Source: Pagrus major
Taxonomy: Eukaryota; Chordata; Actinopteri; Spariformes; Sparidae
Reading direction: 5' to 3'
DNA: 64,000 nucleotides
Assembly: GCF_040436345.1 (NCBI RefSeq)
Contig: NC_133230.1
Location: forward strand, 29,694,551 to 29,758,550
Made by a program: the position numbers and the translations under genes. The stretch's first letter is position 1. Every line of letters begins with the position of its first letter. The notes under the pieces were generated by a model. It was not told where the DNA came from. It saw only the letters and a program-made list of their open reading frames with translations, and did not search any database. Positions 28,801 to 39,562 of the stretch are shown here, piece after piece.

Positions 28801-31800
28801 GCTGGTTATCACTACACATTAAGCACAGCTGAGGCTGATGTGAATTTTTAATTTTGTCAGACAATCTTCAAAGCGATTAGAGTTCATCCTGAGGGGTACA
28901 AGAATATCTGCACCGCATTTGACAGCAATCCATCCAATTGTCATCAAGATATTTCACTCAAAACCACAAATCATGATGGCGCTCTCCTTAAAAGTCGGGA
29001 GATTAACAAAGTCCGTTGGATTCATCATCTGGGGAGAATGAATCCATCCATTAAATGTTGAGATATTTCAGTCTGGATCAAAGTGGTGGACTGACAGACC
29101 AACATTTTGATACATAGAGACACACTATAAGAATTGCTGCAAACATTAAAATCCTACTTTTAGGACTTCCAAATACTATTTTTAAACTATTAAAGATTTA
29201 CCTTCATGAAAGGTGAGACAGATTTTACCTCACAGACTGCACTGATCCTTCAACATCATGCTAAGCCTTGGGCACTACCACTGTAACACTCTGAGGCATT
29301 GTTTTGTTTCTGTACTCTATCGCTTCCACCTCACATAATGGATTCAGCAGAGCCATTTATTCACACTGCTGAACTTGGCGTCCTGCCATTCTGGTGGCTG
29401 TATCTGCACTCCGGCAGAAACATAAAGGAGCTGATCTTCTCATTTGGTTCATACGGCAAAAGATAAAACAAGCTTTTGTTTCTCTCTCTGTGTGTCTGCA
29501 GATAGCTTGTCGCCTCCTGTCAATGTGACCATCAAAGCGGTGAAAGCAAACTCTGCTGTAGTGACATGGGACATCCCCGAGGGAGACCCCGTCATTGGCT
29601 TTGCCATCACACAGCAGGTGAGCAATACACACACAGAGACATATCTCCCACTGCATAAATATATATGTACCAATGGGGTGGATGTAGTTGAATATGCAAG
29701 TATAAACACACATCAGCACAAACAATAATTCAATTAAGTTGTGGTTCATCACTAGTTGTGGCTGCCATGTCCAATTCTCCTTATGTCGTTGCTGTTCCCC
29801 TGCTCAGAGTCAGTGAGCATAATGGGAATTATCCGAGGGCGCTGCATCCTGTTAGGCCTGTCTTCTCCATGACAACAGCAGACTCTGACAGCTCTGTGAA
29901 ATGGAAAAAAGTTATATTATTATGTGCTGCTGTCAGGCTCAAATAAACATACAAACTCACACACACAGACATTAATCACAACACTTTACAAGCATGTCTT
30001 TACGGACACAAACACACATACACGCTTGTTCACAGGAGAGGGGAGTGACATGAGTGTGGAGGACAGCTGCAGGGTCAACCTGGGTCGCTTTCACACAGTG
30101 GTACCAAGGTGTGCGTGCAGAGGAAGTCATTTCTACTCATTCTGCTGTAGAATTGTGACATTGTGAAAGTGCAAATAACAAATGGCATTATGTTTTTTTA
30201 ACTAAAGTAGCACAAGAAACATATATCTGCCTGTTGTAATTATTGTTGGTACATTTTACTGATTTCTCTCATCTCACCTTACTGTCTGTTGCAATACTTT
30301 TTGTCAGCATTTGCACAGCAGTAGATCATATTTTTAAAGGAATAGTTTGACATTTTGGGAAATACGCTTATTCAATTTCCTTACAAAGAGGTACCGATGA
30401 AAAGATTGATGCCAGTTGTGGACATTTGGCTGCTCAAAGGGGTTCTGTGTAACAATTTGCAGCAATTTAAATGTATTGATCACTTTTTTATTGGCCATAT
30501 GTGGGCGGATTGTAATGTGATGTGAGTTCCAGGACACCCTGCTTCTAGAGCCCCTTTCAAAATGAGGCTACAGCCAGATAGCAGTTGGTTCAACCTAGCA
30601 TAAAATTAGCCTGGTTCTGCACAAAGGTAAAATAGATAAATAAATAAAAAATCCACCTATTAGTAGCACCTAAATCTTACTATTTAACAAGTTATATCTC
30701 TTTTGTTTAATCCTTACAATAAATAATTAAACAGAGACAGGCTAGCTGTTTTCCCCCTGCTTTCAGCCCTTTGTGCTAAGCTAACAAGATTCTGGCTCCA
30801 AATTCATATTTACGGTACAGACATCAATCTTTGCATTTAACTCGAGGCAAGAAAGCAAATAAAGGGGCTCTGTGGAACTTCTGTGTTGTGCTGGGAGCAG
30901 GTCATCGGTTTATGTTCGCGGACTCCATTTTCCCCCTTTAAGCATAGTTTACAACATGTTGAAGCAGTGCTTTGACAGGGAGGTGTTTATGAATAACAGC
31001 ACGTACAACAATAGCATTCATCTCAGTGACATAATACACCAGTAAAGTGCATTTTCTTATTCAACCAGGACTTCCCTCTGTCATAATAGGACCCATCAAT
31101 ACCTAATTTATGCCACAGTGTTGCACCAGAAGGCCTCTTGAGCGGCCCAAATGTTCATTATTGCCCCACTGAGTGGCCCAGTCGTCCCTCCTGGTAGGCA
31201 AATTATCATATTTGTGTGAATATAAGCCAAGAATCCTCTAAATGGTTGTTGGTGCCTTTTTTATTTTCACCATTGAGTCACCAGTGTGTAGAGCCTGATG
31301 GTTGAGCACAGAATATCTGTCCTTCTGCTGTAAATAATATTATATAAAAATATATATAATGTAAATGATTAATATATGACATTTCCCATGTCATACTCTG
31401 ACAGAAGAAAGACGTGCGCATGCTTCGATTCATCCAGGAAGTCAACACCACCACACGCTCCTGTGCATTATGGGACTTGGAGGAAGAGACAGACTACATA
31501 GTGCATGTCCAGTCGATCAGCATGTCTGGTACGAGCCCGCTGAGCGAACCCCTGCGCTTCCGAACGCCGAAGGAGGCCGAGACTCAGGCCTCTAAAAGTA
31601 AAGGTAAAGTGGCACAAAGAGACTCACACAGACAAATGCGAACACTTGCTCAGTCAGCCAACATATCCACACACACTCTGATTCTATCCTTTTCAAGACA
31701 GTAAGTGCAGAAGGGACTTGGCCTTTTGGCAATATCTTGACTGATTTTGTCTGAAGACCGATAGAAATCAATAGACACTAAAGCGTGAAATGAAATTTCA

Positions 31801-33544
31801 CAACAGAGTGCATCTGAAACTCGCCCCCACTGACCACAACTCGGGAATATAACGTCCGAGGGGGTTGCATACTTTATTGTTTATTGACATGCCTCGCCGG
31901 ACCTCTCCCTGCAAGTACCCAGCGAGGCTGCACGGTAAACCAAAATGAGGAAAGGCATTTATCAGTCACAGAGAGGAGGTAGTCAGAGCTGCAAGAGGTG
32001 GCAAATCAATGTGCCTCTGGCTCAAGCCCTGCTCCATTCCTCTCATTTACACTCACCTCTCATGTGAGCTGCTGTTATACTGTACTTCGATGCCTCCAGG
32101 CTGTGGAGCCAGAAGAGTCTAAACTTTTGTTATGGTGGCGAGTAGGCCGGCAGAGGCATGTAGAATATAAACACGATCACTGTAGAGTGCTGAAGACATG
32201 ATCTTCTCACTATTGAGGATTAATTACTGTAGCACAGGAAGTGGTGTCTCTGTGTTGTTTCTGCGAGGGGAAGAATATACAGAAATCAATAGCTGTACAG
32301 GATTAAGATAAACAAGTAACTTTATTCAGGATTCATCCTTACAGTAAATGCACGTACTTGTTTCCTTGAGGTTGTAGATACAGTTGAAGCCACCTCGATG
32401 TTCACCTCCTAGCCAAAGGCTTTTCGGCTGCCAGCCAACTTACAGCCAGTTCCAAGTTGATTCCCAGCCACTGGGAGTCCCCCCCACCTTCTGGGGGTGT
32501 GCCTAGTTTCCACTGTAAACATGCCCATTCATTCAATTGCAGGGTGTCACCATGAGATGGCGCTTCCCTCAAAAAACATATGTACAGGATCTATACCCTT
32601 TAAACCTAAACCATATTTTTCTACTCCATTACGTATATCTCAGAGGCAAATATTACACTTTCATTCCACTTCATTTATCTTGAAGCTTTAGTTAGTTTAG
32701 TTTGCGTTAGACCCCATCTCAAGTTGTAGCTAGGTTTTAATATATATAAATAGGTTGAGCCACCCAGCAGTATATAAAGTTATTAAAATGAGTTCATCCT
32801 TAACCTGCTACAGACCTCCAGGATGGTTCTCCCCCCTGCTGTTTTCAAAAGCTGTGAAGATGAACAATGGCTCCAACTCATGCCCAATGCACAGAAATTA
32901 ACTGAAGTGGCTCATAACCACCAGGCAAACAAAAAGACACAGATATAGTGACGAGAGAGCGGTAGTTACATTTTTATGAGGGATAACGGAAAAATCATAC
33001 ATTTCTTAGAGGTCCAGACTGAACCAACTAAATGCCCCTCGCCCTCCCCTGTGGTGACCACTAAAAAAGTTCCTCCTGAGCCAGTGTTTTGTTTGTCTGT
33101 TCTGGGCTACATTACAGAAATGGTGGTGAAACATGGACAACTCTATGAAAGAGGACCCACCCACTCTGTAGATATAAAAGGCTCATTCTAAGATAACAAA
33201 AACACAAAGATTCTTAGTGTCAGGTGAAAACATAATTATAAATATTATAGTCCATTTCTGCCCCTAAATATTACAAACTTCACTTGTAAAGCAAAAGTTT
33301 GGCATTCACACTCTTGCCAAGAGTTATTGAAGTCGTCCTTTAAAGTCCTTTAAAATTACTCCCAGAGGTTGAGCATCCAGCTTTTTAAGTCAGGTTGTTG
33401 AGTCGTATGAAAGTAGATGCTTTTATGAATGTTTATTTGCCTGTTTTATTTGGAAGGCTGTTAAAGGAAGCAACGCTCTGCCTTAGCTCACTCACACACA
33501 AAAATGTAAGATTCTCACATATAGGCAGGCTCTGCACCTACACA

Positions 33545-33594
<50 letters not shown>

Positions 33595-36500
33595 AAACAA
33601 AGCGAGTGAAAGTCCTTATTCAGTGAAAAGAAGAAATGATTACCCCACTCCTCCACACATTTCCCACCATGCACTCAGAGAGCAGGTTTGTGATTCATCA
33701 TCCTTCACTCTCACTCAACAACTTCACAGTTTAGCACAACACCACACATCTTTCTCAGTCTCATTTGTACCGCTTGCTCGTGTCTGTTTAATTAGCTTAG
33801 CTACGTCGAAACAATGAAACCTTTTGATGATAGATGAGCAGACACAGTCATTTTTTTAAATTGATTATAATATGTTGGGCTTTTATACTGAAGGGCTTTA
33901 TTTCACATGATGTAGTCGAATAATAGGCAATTACTATTTCAGACATTTAAGACATTTTAAGAGATTAATACAATGATTCAGAGTGACATTACTTGCTCAT
34001 TGTTCTGTAAACTGCATCAGCAGAATTCATATAAAATAAAATTGAGCTTATTCTGCATGAAATTCTTGTGCTAGAGAAATTACAGAACATAAGAATGACA
34101 AACAAAACACAACAGAGTAATGATATAAAGTGTAAAGGGAGTAAACACTGACATCAGTGCCCAATAGAACAACAATAAAAACAAGATACATTCAGGAAAC
34201 AAGATTAAAAAAAAACAAAATACATTTTGGAAAATAAGCCAACTGAACAAATTAGAAAATGATATTGAGATGAAGAAAAGTAATACTGGCCATGATAAAT
34301 AATAACACCAAGGTGATAATATAGTTTGAACTGATACAACATTTGTAAGATTGCCTTTCATAAACATTCATTAAAGTTAAGGTACAACCAACCCTAACAG
34401 TGGGAAATGAGTTGTGTGGTAGTGTAAAGGACTGACACACGAAATGACAAAAAGACAGAAATGGAGTTTGTCTTTTACTGCAGATAATTCGCAGGGCAGA
34501 GTGTGGGAGAGAGTCTTTCAGTACGGCTGTTAGTCCATTGTCTCGATATGACAGGCGGACGTCTGCAGAAGAAAAGGGAGGCTTTCACTATCTTCGCTTA
34601 ACTGCTCAGCCCTTCTGTTCTGCCATATCATGCTGATTTCAGTGGAAGGGATGAGCCTGAAATGCTGGATTATTCCACATTTTCTTCTTATTTCCTCTTG
34701 CACAATGGGTTTAAACTGCAGGAGATCAAAGGAAGCAAGACAGACGGGGGGAGCACAACCTGTGCACAAAACAGGAGGGGAAGACGAGGAATCAGAGAGA
34801 GGGAGGAAGTGAAAGAGGATGCAGAGGTGCAGGACAATAAGAAATCCTGTCAGTGAGCAACAGGCCATTAAATTCAGTAATACAGTTCATTTCTCAAAAA
34901 TAAAGATGTTTCTACTTCCTTCTGTCACATAGCAGTTTCATATCTATGTCAAAACAGGGCTGCAATGAAAAACTGTAACACTGCATCCTTAAGCTCTGCT
35001 ACATCCCATAGCATGAACAACATGACTCCTGGGTTTTTTCTTTGTAGCCACTGAATTAGACGTAGCCACATAATGACAAAGGAATCCTCTGTATATGACT
35101 TTGGCACCTTAAATGAATAACTAAACATTTTGGGAAATACACTTATTCCCTTTCTTTTCGAGAATGAAGGACACATTTAGCCTTTCTTAGCATAAAGACC
35201 GGAAATGGGGAAACCACCAGCGGGACCATACTATAGCTGCCACTGAAGAAACAGAGGTTATGTATGCAGTGGTCACCTTTGCTGCTGCAGTCAGGTTAAA
35301 AACAGGATTGAAGATAAAGCAGAATTGGATATGAGTCCAGGTGTTTATTCCTCCAGGCTCTGCACCCAACACTCAAAAACATGTTTTTTTTTTATTTTGA
35401 TAGAGTGACCCCTAGTGGTACAAATTACAGGCAGTATTGTGCGTTAAAGTCCTCAGTATTTTTTGTAGGATATGGGGACCTGATGTGCAGTATACATTTT
35501 GCAATGTATAGCTCCACATAGTGGGTTTTAAAAGACATATATTTTTCTCCTGTAGATTTGACAACTTTTACCACAAGGAAAATTTTTAAAAAATACATAA
35601 ACCGTACAATTTATTCCTGGTGGAGTGGAAAACACTCACATCATGTAGAAACTTTTTTTTATGAATAATGGAATAATTGAAAAACAATCAACTGAATGAA
35701 TTAAACATGGGAAAAACATCCAAATTAAAGGAAAACTTTAGAGAATTTCCAGGTCAATTGATAATTGATCTAGAGCGGAGGGACTTGCATGCATCAGAGG
35801 TGTTACATCTGACCAGCTGGCCCCAGTGGGGCCGGCTAGCAACAGTGTCAGGCACCCTGGGCTGTTGTGCTTTGATTAGTTAATACTGGGCAACAGATGC
35901 CGATCGATCGGCAGAATTGCTTGTTGCTAAAAGCTACTGGAGCGTTGGGTTCCTGCCACACTGGGCCCTCCAAATGTCACCCACTGCATCTAATAAAAGG
36001 ACAGAAGTGTTCTCTAGGCTGCAGTGAAATTTAGATCAAGCCTCTGACTTCCACAACCCTCAGTAGAGCAAGAAAAAGTTACTGCAGGTTGTTGCTCTGT
36101 TCGGTAGAAACCTGCAGGCATCCACAGGCAGACTGCTGCATGTGCAAACACTCGTAACTCTCTTTGATATTTCTGACATCTCTTGACAACTTCAAAAGTG
36201 ATGATTGTTCTCTCTCTCCATCATGCTCTAGTAAGCACAATTTCATGTGGCCTAAATTAAGCCTCAACTATTCTCTTCATGTTCTACCACTGTGTGATAT
36301 TTTGACTCCAGCAGCTGCTGGCAGAATCAGGCCTATAAGCGTAGCTGGTCATGTATGTGTGTGTCTTCCTGCATTTTAATGGTATAAAATGCCTGCCTGT
36401 GTGAAGGCTGTCTTTTGAAAATCATGCACCAAGGTCCTTATCAGCACCTGTGCTACAGCTCCCTACTTTGCTGCACCTGTAAGTTACTGTAAGAATGAGA

Positions 36501-39500
36501 TCTGGACGGGGAAGTTCAAGATCTCAAGAGTAAGAATACAGACTTTAAACTGCAACTGTCTGATTTTAAGAGTATGTCAACAACACCCCAAATTGATAAA
36601 AAAAAAAAAAGATGTAGCAGTATTATAGTTTAGTCAAGTCTGCTGGTGCTCTACAACAACATGTACTGAGAACTTGGAAAGCAAAGAAAGAAGAATCGTA
36701 TCCTCACAGGACCAGCAGAAAACACAGAATAATGTTACAAGCATAACTTTATGCCATATTTGTGGAGATAAGTAGAGAGAGGGAAAGCTGTGCCCTCTCC
36801 ACACTGGGGGTGATTACCAATACTTCAGCAGAAGCAAAGGCAATATCTGAAAATGGTCAAATGTTAAAGAATTGATCCAATTATGCCCCAATATCTCAAA
36901 ACGTAGCATGCAGTCTTTACAACTCTCACATAAATAATTATTTAGTATTATTTAGTTTATGGCAAAATTATTTTCACAAGAGACGCCAATGCAGACATTA
37001 GAAGTGGAATTAGCAACCCTAAATGTATGTCATGATACAATGCTGAATGTTCCAGCACTCTTTCATATTGAGAGAAACTGCATATAAAATGCTGAACGAG
37101 AAATATAATATCGGCCAACTTCTCATGACATATTACATTAAATACTTTATCATGTAAAAGTAAGATATAGTGGAAACAACTATTGGTAGAGACATGTAGT
37201 ATACAGTATATGTTCAGGACATTTCAACCCAATCCAAGGCTCAGAATACACATACAAAAATGCTGAAATTTAGCTTAGAGGGCCAAACTTCAGAAATTCA
37301 TAACTTTAAAAGTATTTGGAGTACAGCTATAGGATTTTGCAGGGTCCCATGAATTTAATAGATGTTTTAATATGATTTTTTTTTTCCGAGGTCAAAGACG
37401 TGAACTGGGAAATGTTCTGAATTCTTGAATTATGCCATTGAGTTGGCATACTGAAGAATGTGAATACTTCTTCCACCCCTTGTAACCTCCTCTGCACACT
37501 AAAGCAACAATTTACAATTATTTGAACTTTGGGGAGGGTTAACAAGGGAAGGCTGAAATAAAATCTTAAATTTGTGGTGATAGAAAGTTCAAACATGCTC
37601 CCCTGTTCTCTTAAAAGTCAGATTACTACTGCAGCAAAAAGTAAAACCACATAACCCCCCTTCTATTCTGACCCCCTACTTCTCTAATTGTTGTCAGACA
37701 GTCCTTTTATAACCATAAGCAGAAGGAATGGATATTAGTATTTGTTTACTGTCTGATATCTGGATGTTATATCAACTGTGTCAATTTTGAAAGTTATTTA
37801 AAATACAATCCTCTTCTCTGACACGACATCCTGATCTCTCAAGCATGTCATGGTTGATGCAAAGTTATTGATGCACAGGATTTGTGTGCTCATCCTGTGA
37901 TAGAGCAACCAGGCAATTCTTATTACGAGACCTGTGTTGCATAAACACACTGATGCAGACTTACTTGCCTCCGAGCGTGGCGCACTTTAAGTGTCAGTCA
38001 TTAAAGTCGGTGAAAACGCTGATTTTATAGCAAAACATTTTGCTGATACGTTGTAAAGTTTTGCTTTTTGGCTGCCAGTTAGCAGCTGCTCGTCTTCCAA
38101 ACAATGATTCGCCTCAAGACTCAGAAACTCAGAAAGCTGCGATGATGCAAAAACTTTATGACAGGCCCTCGAGTGTGAAGGGGAAATTGTCCAAACCTCA
38201 GGTCAGGAAAGGCCAGCTGAGACAGTGAGACAATGGATATAGCTATCATGTTGTTGAAATCAAGATAAATTTTAATTGAAAAGTTGCTGGTAATTACAGG
38301 TTCTGATGAAGATCAGCAGCACATTAACCTTGGCTCTGTTGCAGTTGTGCAAACACACAGTTGGTCCCATATTGTAGAAAGTGGGATTTCCATGTATGCA
38401 TAAAGCAGGTCCAAAGAGACACTAAAACAGTGAAGAAAGAGAGGATGAATAGAGGTGCTGCAGCAATTGACTGTATGGGAAAAATAACATGCTCTCTGAA
38501 CATTAAAGCATATGGGTTCTTTAATGAAAATGGTGAATGTGTTTGGGGCTAATTTCCTCTATCTTATGAAATGATAAATAATGAATAATTGTTTACTTCT
38601 CTGCTGTTTTTTACATATAACACAGAAATTTCTGTTCAATCCTAATCCACCTCCAGTAACAGATAAACATCCTTTGACTCCTTTAGACGAAGTGACAATG
38701 GAGGAAGTGGGCCAGACCACCCAGCTGAGGGCGGGGGAGCTCATCATCATCGTGGTGGTGCTTATCATGTGGGCAGGTGAGCTCAAATCAGTTTATTGAA
38801 CATTGAAGCTTTTCTGTCATAATCTGACTTAAAACAACAGAAACCCCTGATGTTGCTTAAAAAAAGCAGCTGTGCCTTGGTTTGTGTTTGGAGGATAGCC
38901 AGAGTTTGGCCCGTCATGAATATCATCATCTCCTCCTCCTCCTAGGTGTGATCGCTCTCTTCTGTCGCCAGTACGACATAATCAAAGACAACGAGCCCAA
39001 CAACAACAAGGACAAAGCCAAAAACTCCTCAGAGTGCAGCACTCCTGAGCATCCGACGGGGGGGCTGTTGCGCAGTAAGGTATAACCCACCCCCCTCCTC
39101 CCCCCGGGTGCCTCCCACTCAGCGGCGCCGGGCAGGTGAATGGTCCCGGCCACTTCTAGACTTTTTCCATGCAAAATCATAGTGTCATCTGAACGTCAGC
39201 TAAACTCTGCTTCAGCATGACACCCGTATGTGCATGAGTCTGCAGCATTCACAGAGCAAACACACAAGCCATGGCTTCTAATAAATGATTGTTTGATTAA
39301 CGCACAGAGCCCCATACCATATCCATTTCTTGTGTTGCAGAAAACAAAAGTCAAAACAAATGCATTCCTTTCTTCTCTTACTATAAACATCAATAAAGCA
39401 TCCGGGTACAGAGCCTTCCTCATGCTCATTGAAGATGCTTATTGTGTGATTCCTGTGAGTCCTCCAGCATTCTCACACCTGTCATTTTCCTCTTTCCTCC

Positions 39501-39562
39501 TGCAGTTCCCCAAGAACAACAACAACAATAGGATGCCATCTGTCAACATCATTGAGGTGTGA
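14099..39562 (+). CDS. fndc5: Fibronectin type III domain-containing protein 5 (irisin precursor), six coding exons
   Basis: Exons are 14,099-14,156, 29,502-29,617, 31,405-31,603, 38,687-38,776, 38,946-39,079 and 39,506-39,562. All have GT-AG borders, and together they give 217 residues. Residues 1-19 are a signal peptide and about 22-112 an FN3 domain. N-glycosylation sites lie at Asn27 (NVT) and Asn72 (NTT). A transmembrane helix spans about 143-161 and is followed by the family hallmark CRQYDIIKDNEPNNN. The ectodomain is the part known in mammals to be shed as irisin, a muscle and brain secreted factor. KKDVRMLRFIQEVNTTTR and RSCALWDLEEE are characteristic of FNDC5. FNDC4 reads differently at these places, so FNDC5 is preferred. 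The ATG at 14,099 has a good context (A at -3, G at +4), whereas the human gene is known for a non-ATG start. I cannot tell the teleost a and b paralogues apart. Confidence 0.95.
14511..14585. repeat. Compound (GT)n(GA)n microsatellite
   Basis: A GT tract runs directly into a GA tract in intron 1 of fndc5. Ser/Leu and His/Thr frames on the opposite strand are artefacts. Confidence 0.95.
14651..14698. repeat. (AC)n microsatellite
   Basis: This is an imperfect AC tract about 65 bp beyond the GT/GA tract. Confidence 0.9.
14737..15062. mobile_element. Non-autonomous DNA transposon, probably hAT-like
   Basis: The left end reads cagggttgggag and the right end reads ctccccaagcctg. The right end reverse-complements to caggcttggggag, so the two form imperfect terminal inverted repeats about 326 bp apart. 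The inside is AT-rich with repeated attac/agtaac motifs and has no transposase frame. The gggttggg ends resemble a very common teleost hAT-derived family. Target-site duplication was not resolved. Confidence 0.65.
16490..16610. repeat. Interspersed repeat fragment
   Basis: It contains tacttaagtatttccatttt and gttactagttactttgcaga. This is the same acttaag-type family as at 12.6 and 27.1 kb. It lies within fndc5 intron 1. Confidence 0.6.
18514..18560. repeat. Fragment of short interspersed element
   Basis: It begins aaaggtgcactgtgtagttt and matches the left end of the element at 12,088. Only the end is preserved. Confidence 0.5.
22172..22247. repeat. (TG)n microsatellite
   Basis: This is an uninterrupted tract of about 38 TG units in fndc5 intron 1. 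Confidence 0.95.
22435..22526. repeat. (TG)n then (GAAA)n microsatellite
   Basis: About 36 TG units are followed by four or five GAAA units, less than 200 bp from the previous TG tract. Confidence 0.95.
24550..24835. repeat. Interspersed repeat with 'gcggaggtttgcgctctac' end
   Basis: The segment starts at gtatgtcagcaggattacac, followed by aaaaactactgaatgg. It ends ccttggcggaggtttgcgct then ctactgagggcc. I know this combination as a widespread teleost interspersed repeat, possibly the 3' end of a LINE or a SINE. No reverse-transcriptase frame is present. Confidence 0.6.
25831..25892. repeat. (GT)n microsatellite
   Basis: This is an uninterrupted tract of 31 GT units in fndc5 intron 1. Confidence 0.95.
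27000..27170. repeat. Interspersed repeat, opposite orientation to 16.5 kb
   Basis: It is rich in agtaaaagtac. It contains ttgagtaaaagtacttgtac and reads as the reverse complement of the acttaag-type fragments elsewhere in the window. Confidence 0.6.
28670..29110. repeat. Interspersed repeat, two parts
   Basis: The first half (gtgcttaggcacagcattga, with gctaaatgttcacatcagca) and second half (catccaattgtcatcaagat; ttgagatatttcagtctgga) resemble a common teleost repeat. A related block is at 53,510-53,790. No coding sequence is seen. Confidence 0.5.
29502..29617 (+). CDS. fndc5: fndc5 exon 2: first half of the FN3 domain
   Basis: It encodes residues 20-58, starting DSLSPPVNVTIK and ending VIGFAITQQ. 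The acceptor is tgtctgcag and the donor is cagcag|gtgagc. It carries the first conserved glycosylation site (NVT), the SPPVNV opening of the domain and the conserved tryptophan in VVTWDI. It enters in phase 1 and leaves in phase 0. Confidence 0.97.
30335..30862. mobile_element. Degraded inverted-repeat element with a nested insertion
   Basis: The left end, taaaggaatagtttgacatt then ttgggaaatacgctta, matches the complete element at 42,271. Internal aagctaacaag and terminal atcaatctttgcatttaact sequence is present. The right terminus is lost, with an aaaggggctctgtgg sequence in its place. A related aaaggggttctgtgtaac block lies inside at 30,436. It is in fndc5 intron 2. Confidence 0.6.
31405..31603 (+). 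CDS. fndc5: fndc5 exon 3: second half of the FN3 domain
   Basis: It encodes residues 59-124, starting KKDVRMLRFIQEVNTTTR and passing through CALWDLEEE and YIVHVQSIS. It carries the second glycosylation site (NTT). The acceptor is ctctgacag and the donor is agtaaag|gtaaag. The mammalian irisin dimer surface maps to this half of the domain. The exon leaves in phase 1. Confidence 0.97.
33541..33600. repeat. (AC)n microsatellite
   Basis: This is an imperfect AC tract in fndc5 intron 3. Frames across it are artefacts. Confidence 0.95.
35108..35220. mobile_element. Fragment of inverted-repeat element
   Basis: It reads taaatgaataactaaacatt then tgggaaatacacttattccc. It continues to cttagcataaagaccggaaa, which parallels cttagcataaagacgagaaa in the complete copy at 42,271. 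Confidence 0.55.
38687..38776 (+). CDS. fndc5: fndc5 exon 4: juxtamembrane segment and first part of the transmembrane helix
   Basis: It encodes residues 125-154, DEVTMEEVGQ through LIIIVVVLIMWA. The acceptor is gactcctttag and the donor is gggcag|gtgagc. The shedding site that releases irisin is expected close to the start of this exon by analogy with mammals. It enters and leaves in phase 1. Confidence 0.95.
38946..39079 (+). CDS. fndc5: fndc5 exon 5: end of the membrane helix and cytoplasmic tail
   Basis: It encodes residues 155-199, starting GVIALFCRQYDIIKDNEPNN and ending GGLLRSK. The acceptor follows a run of TCC repeats (ctcctcctag). The donor is agtaag|gtataa. If that donor is not used, the next codons are GTA TAA, giving a 200-residue protein ending in SKV, so this exon can also serve as the last one. 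Confidence 0.95.
39506..39562 (+). CDS. fndc5: fndc5 exon 6: alternative C-terminus ending SVNIIEV
   Basis: After the acceptor ctcctgcag the frame reads FPKNNNNNRMPSVNIIEV then TGA. FNDC4 ends in a similar way (SPSINTIDV, from memory), so this exon is probably ancestral to both. The final IIEV fits a class II PDZ-ligand pattern, hydrophobic at positions 0 and -2. Splicing from exon 5 is in phase 0. Confidence 0.85.
   Translation, partial: FPKNNNNNRMPSVNIIEV

Larger units (their letters stand above)
14157..29501 (+). other. fndc5: fndc5 intron 1 (15.3 kb)
   Basis: No other gene is detectable inside. It contains TG, AG and CA microsatellites, a terminal-inverted-repeat element at 14,737-15,062, several interspersed repeat fragments and a short telomere-like CCCTAA stretch at 28,065. 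A CpG-containing, repeat-poor stretch at 23.5-23.9 kb could hold regulatory sequence, but I cannot support a specific element. Confidence 0.8.
31604..38686 (+). other. fndc5: fndc5 intron 3 (7.1 kb)
   Basis: No gene or conserved frame is seen inside. It contains the AC tract at 33,541, a remnant of the 42,271-type element at 35,108-35,220 and an acttaag-type repeat fragment near 32.6 kb. The rest is AT-rich sequence without recognisable structure. Confidence 0.75.

Noticed and set aside
29357..29752. A 131-codon minus-strand frame over fndc5 exon 2
   Set aside because: It is the antisense shadow of a well-supported exon and has no domain.
38040..38228. A 62-codon plus-strand frame in fndc5 intron 3 as an alternative exon
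   Set aside because: It has no matching splice phases with exons 3 or 4, and the peptide has no counterpart in the FNDC5 family as I know it.
14099..39562. Assignment of the plus-strand gene to fndc4
   Set aside because: The FNDC4-like ending (NIIEV) is shared, but the KKDVRMLRFIQ, ALWDLEE and GGLLRSK sequences are FNDC5-type, and s100pbp lies next door as for FNDC5.
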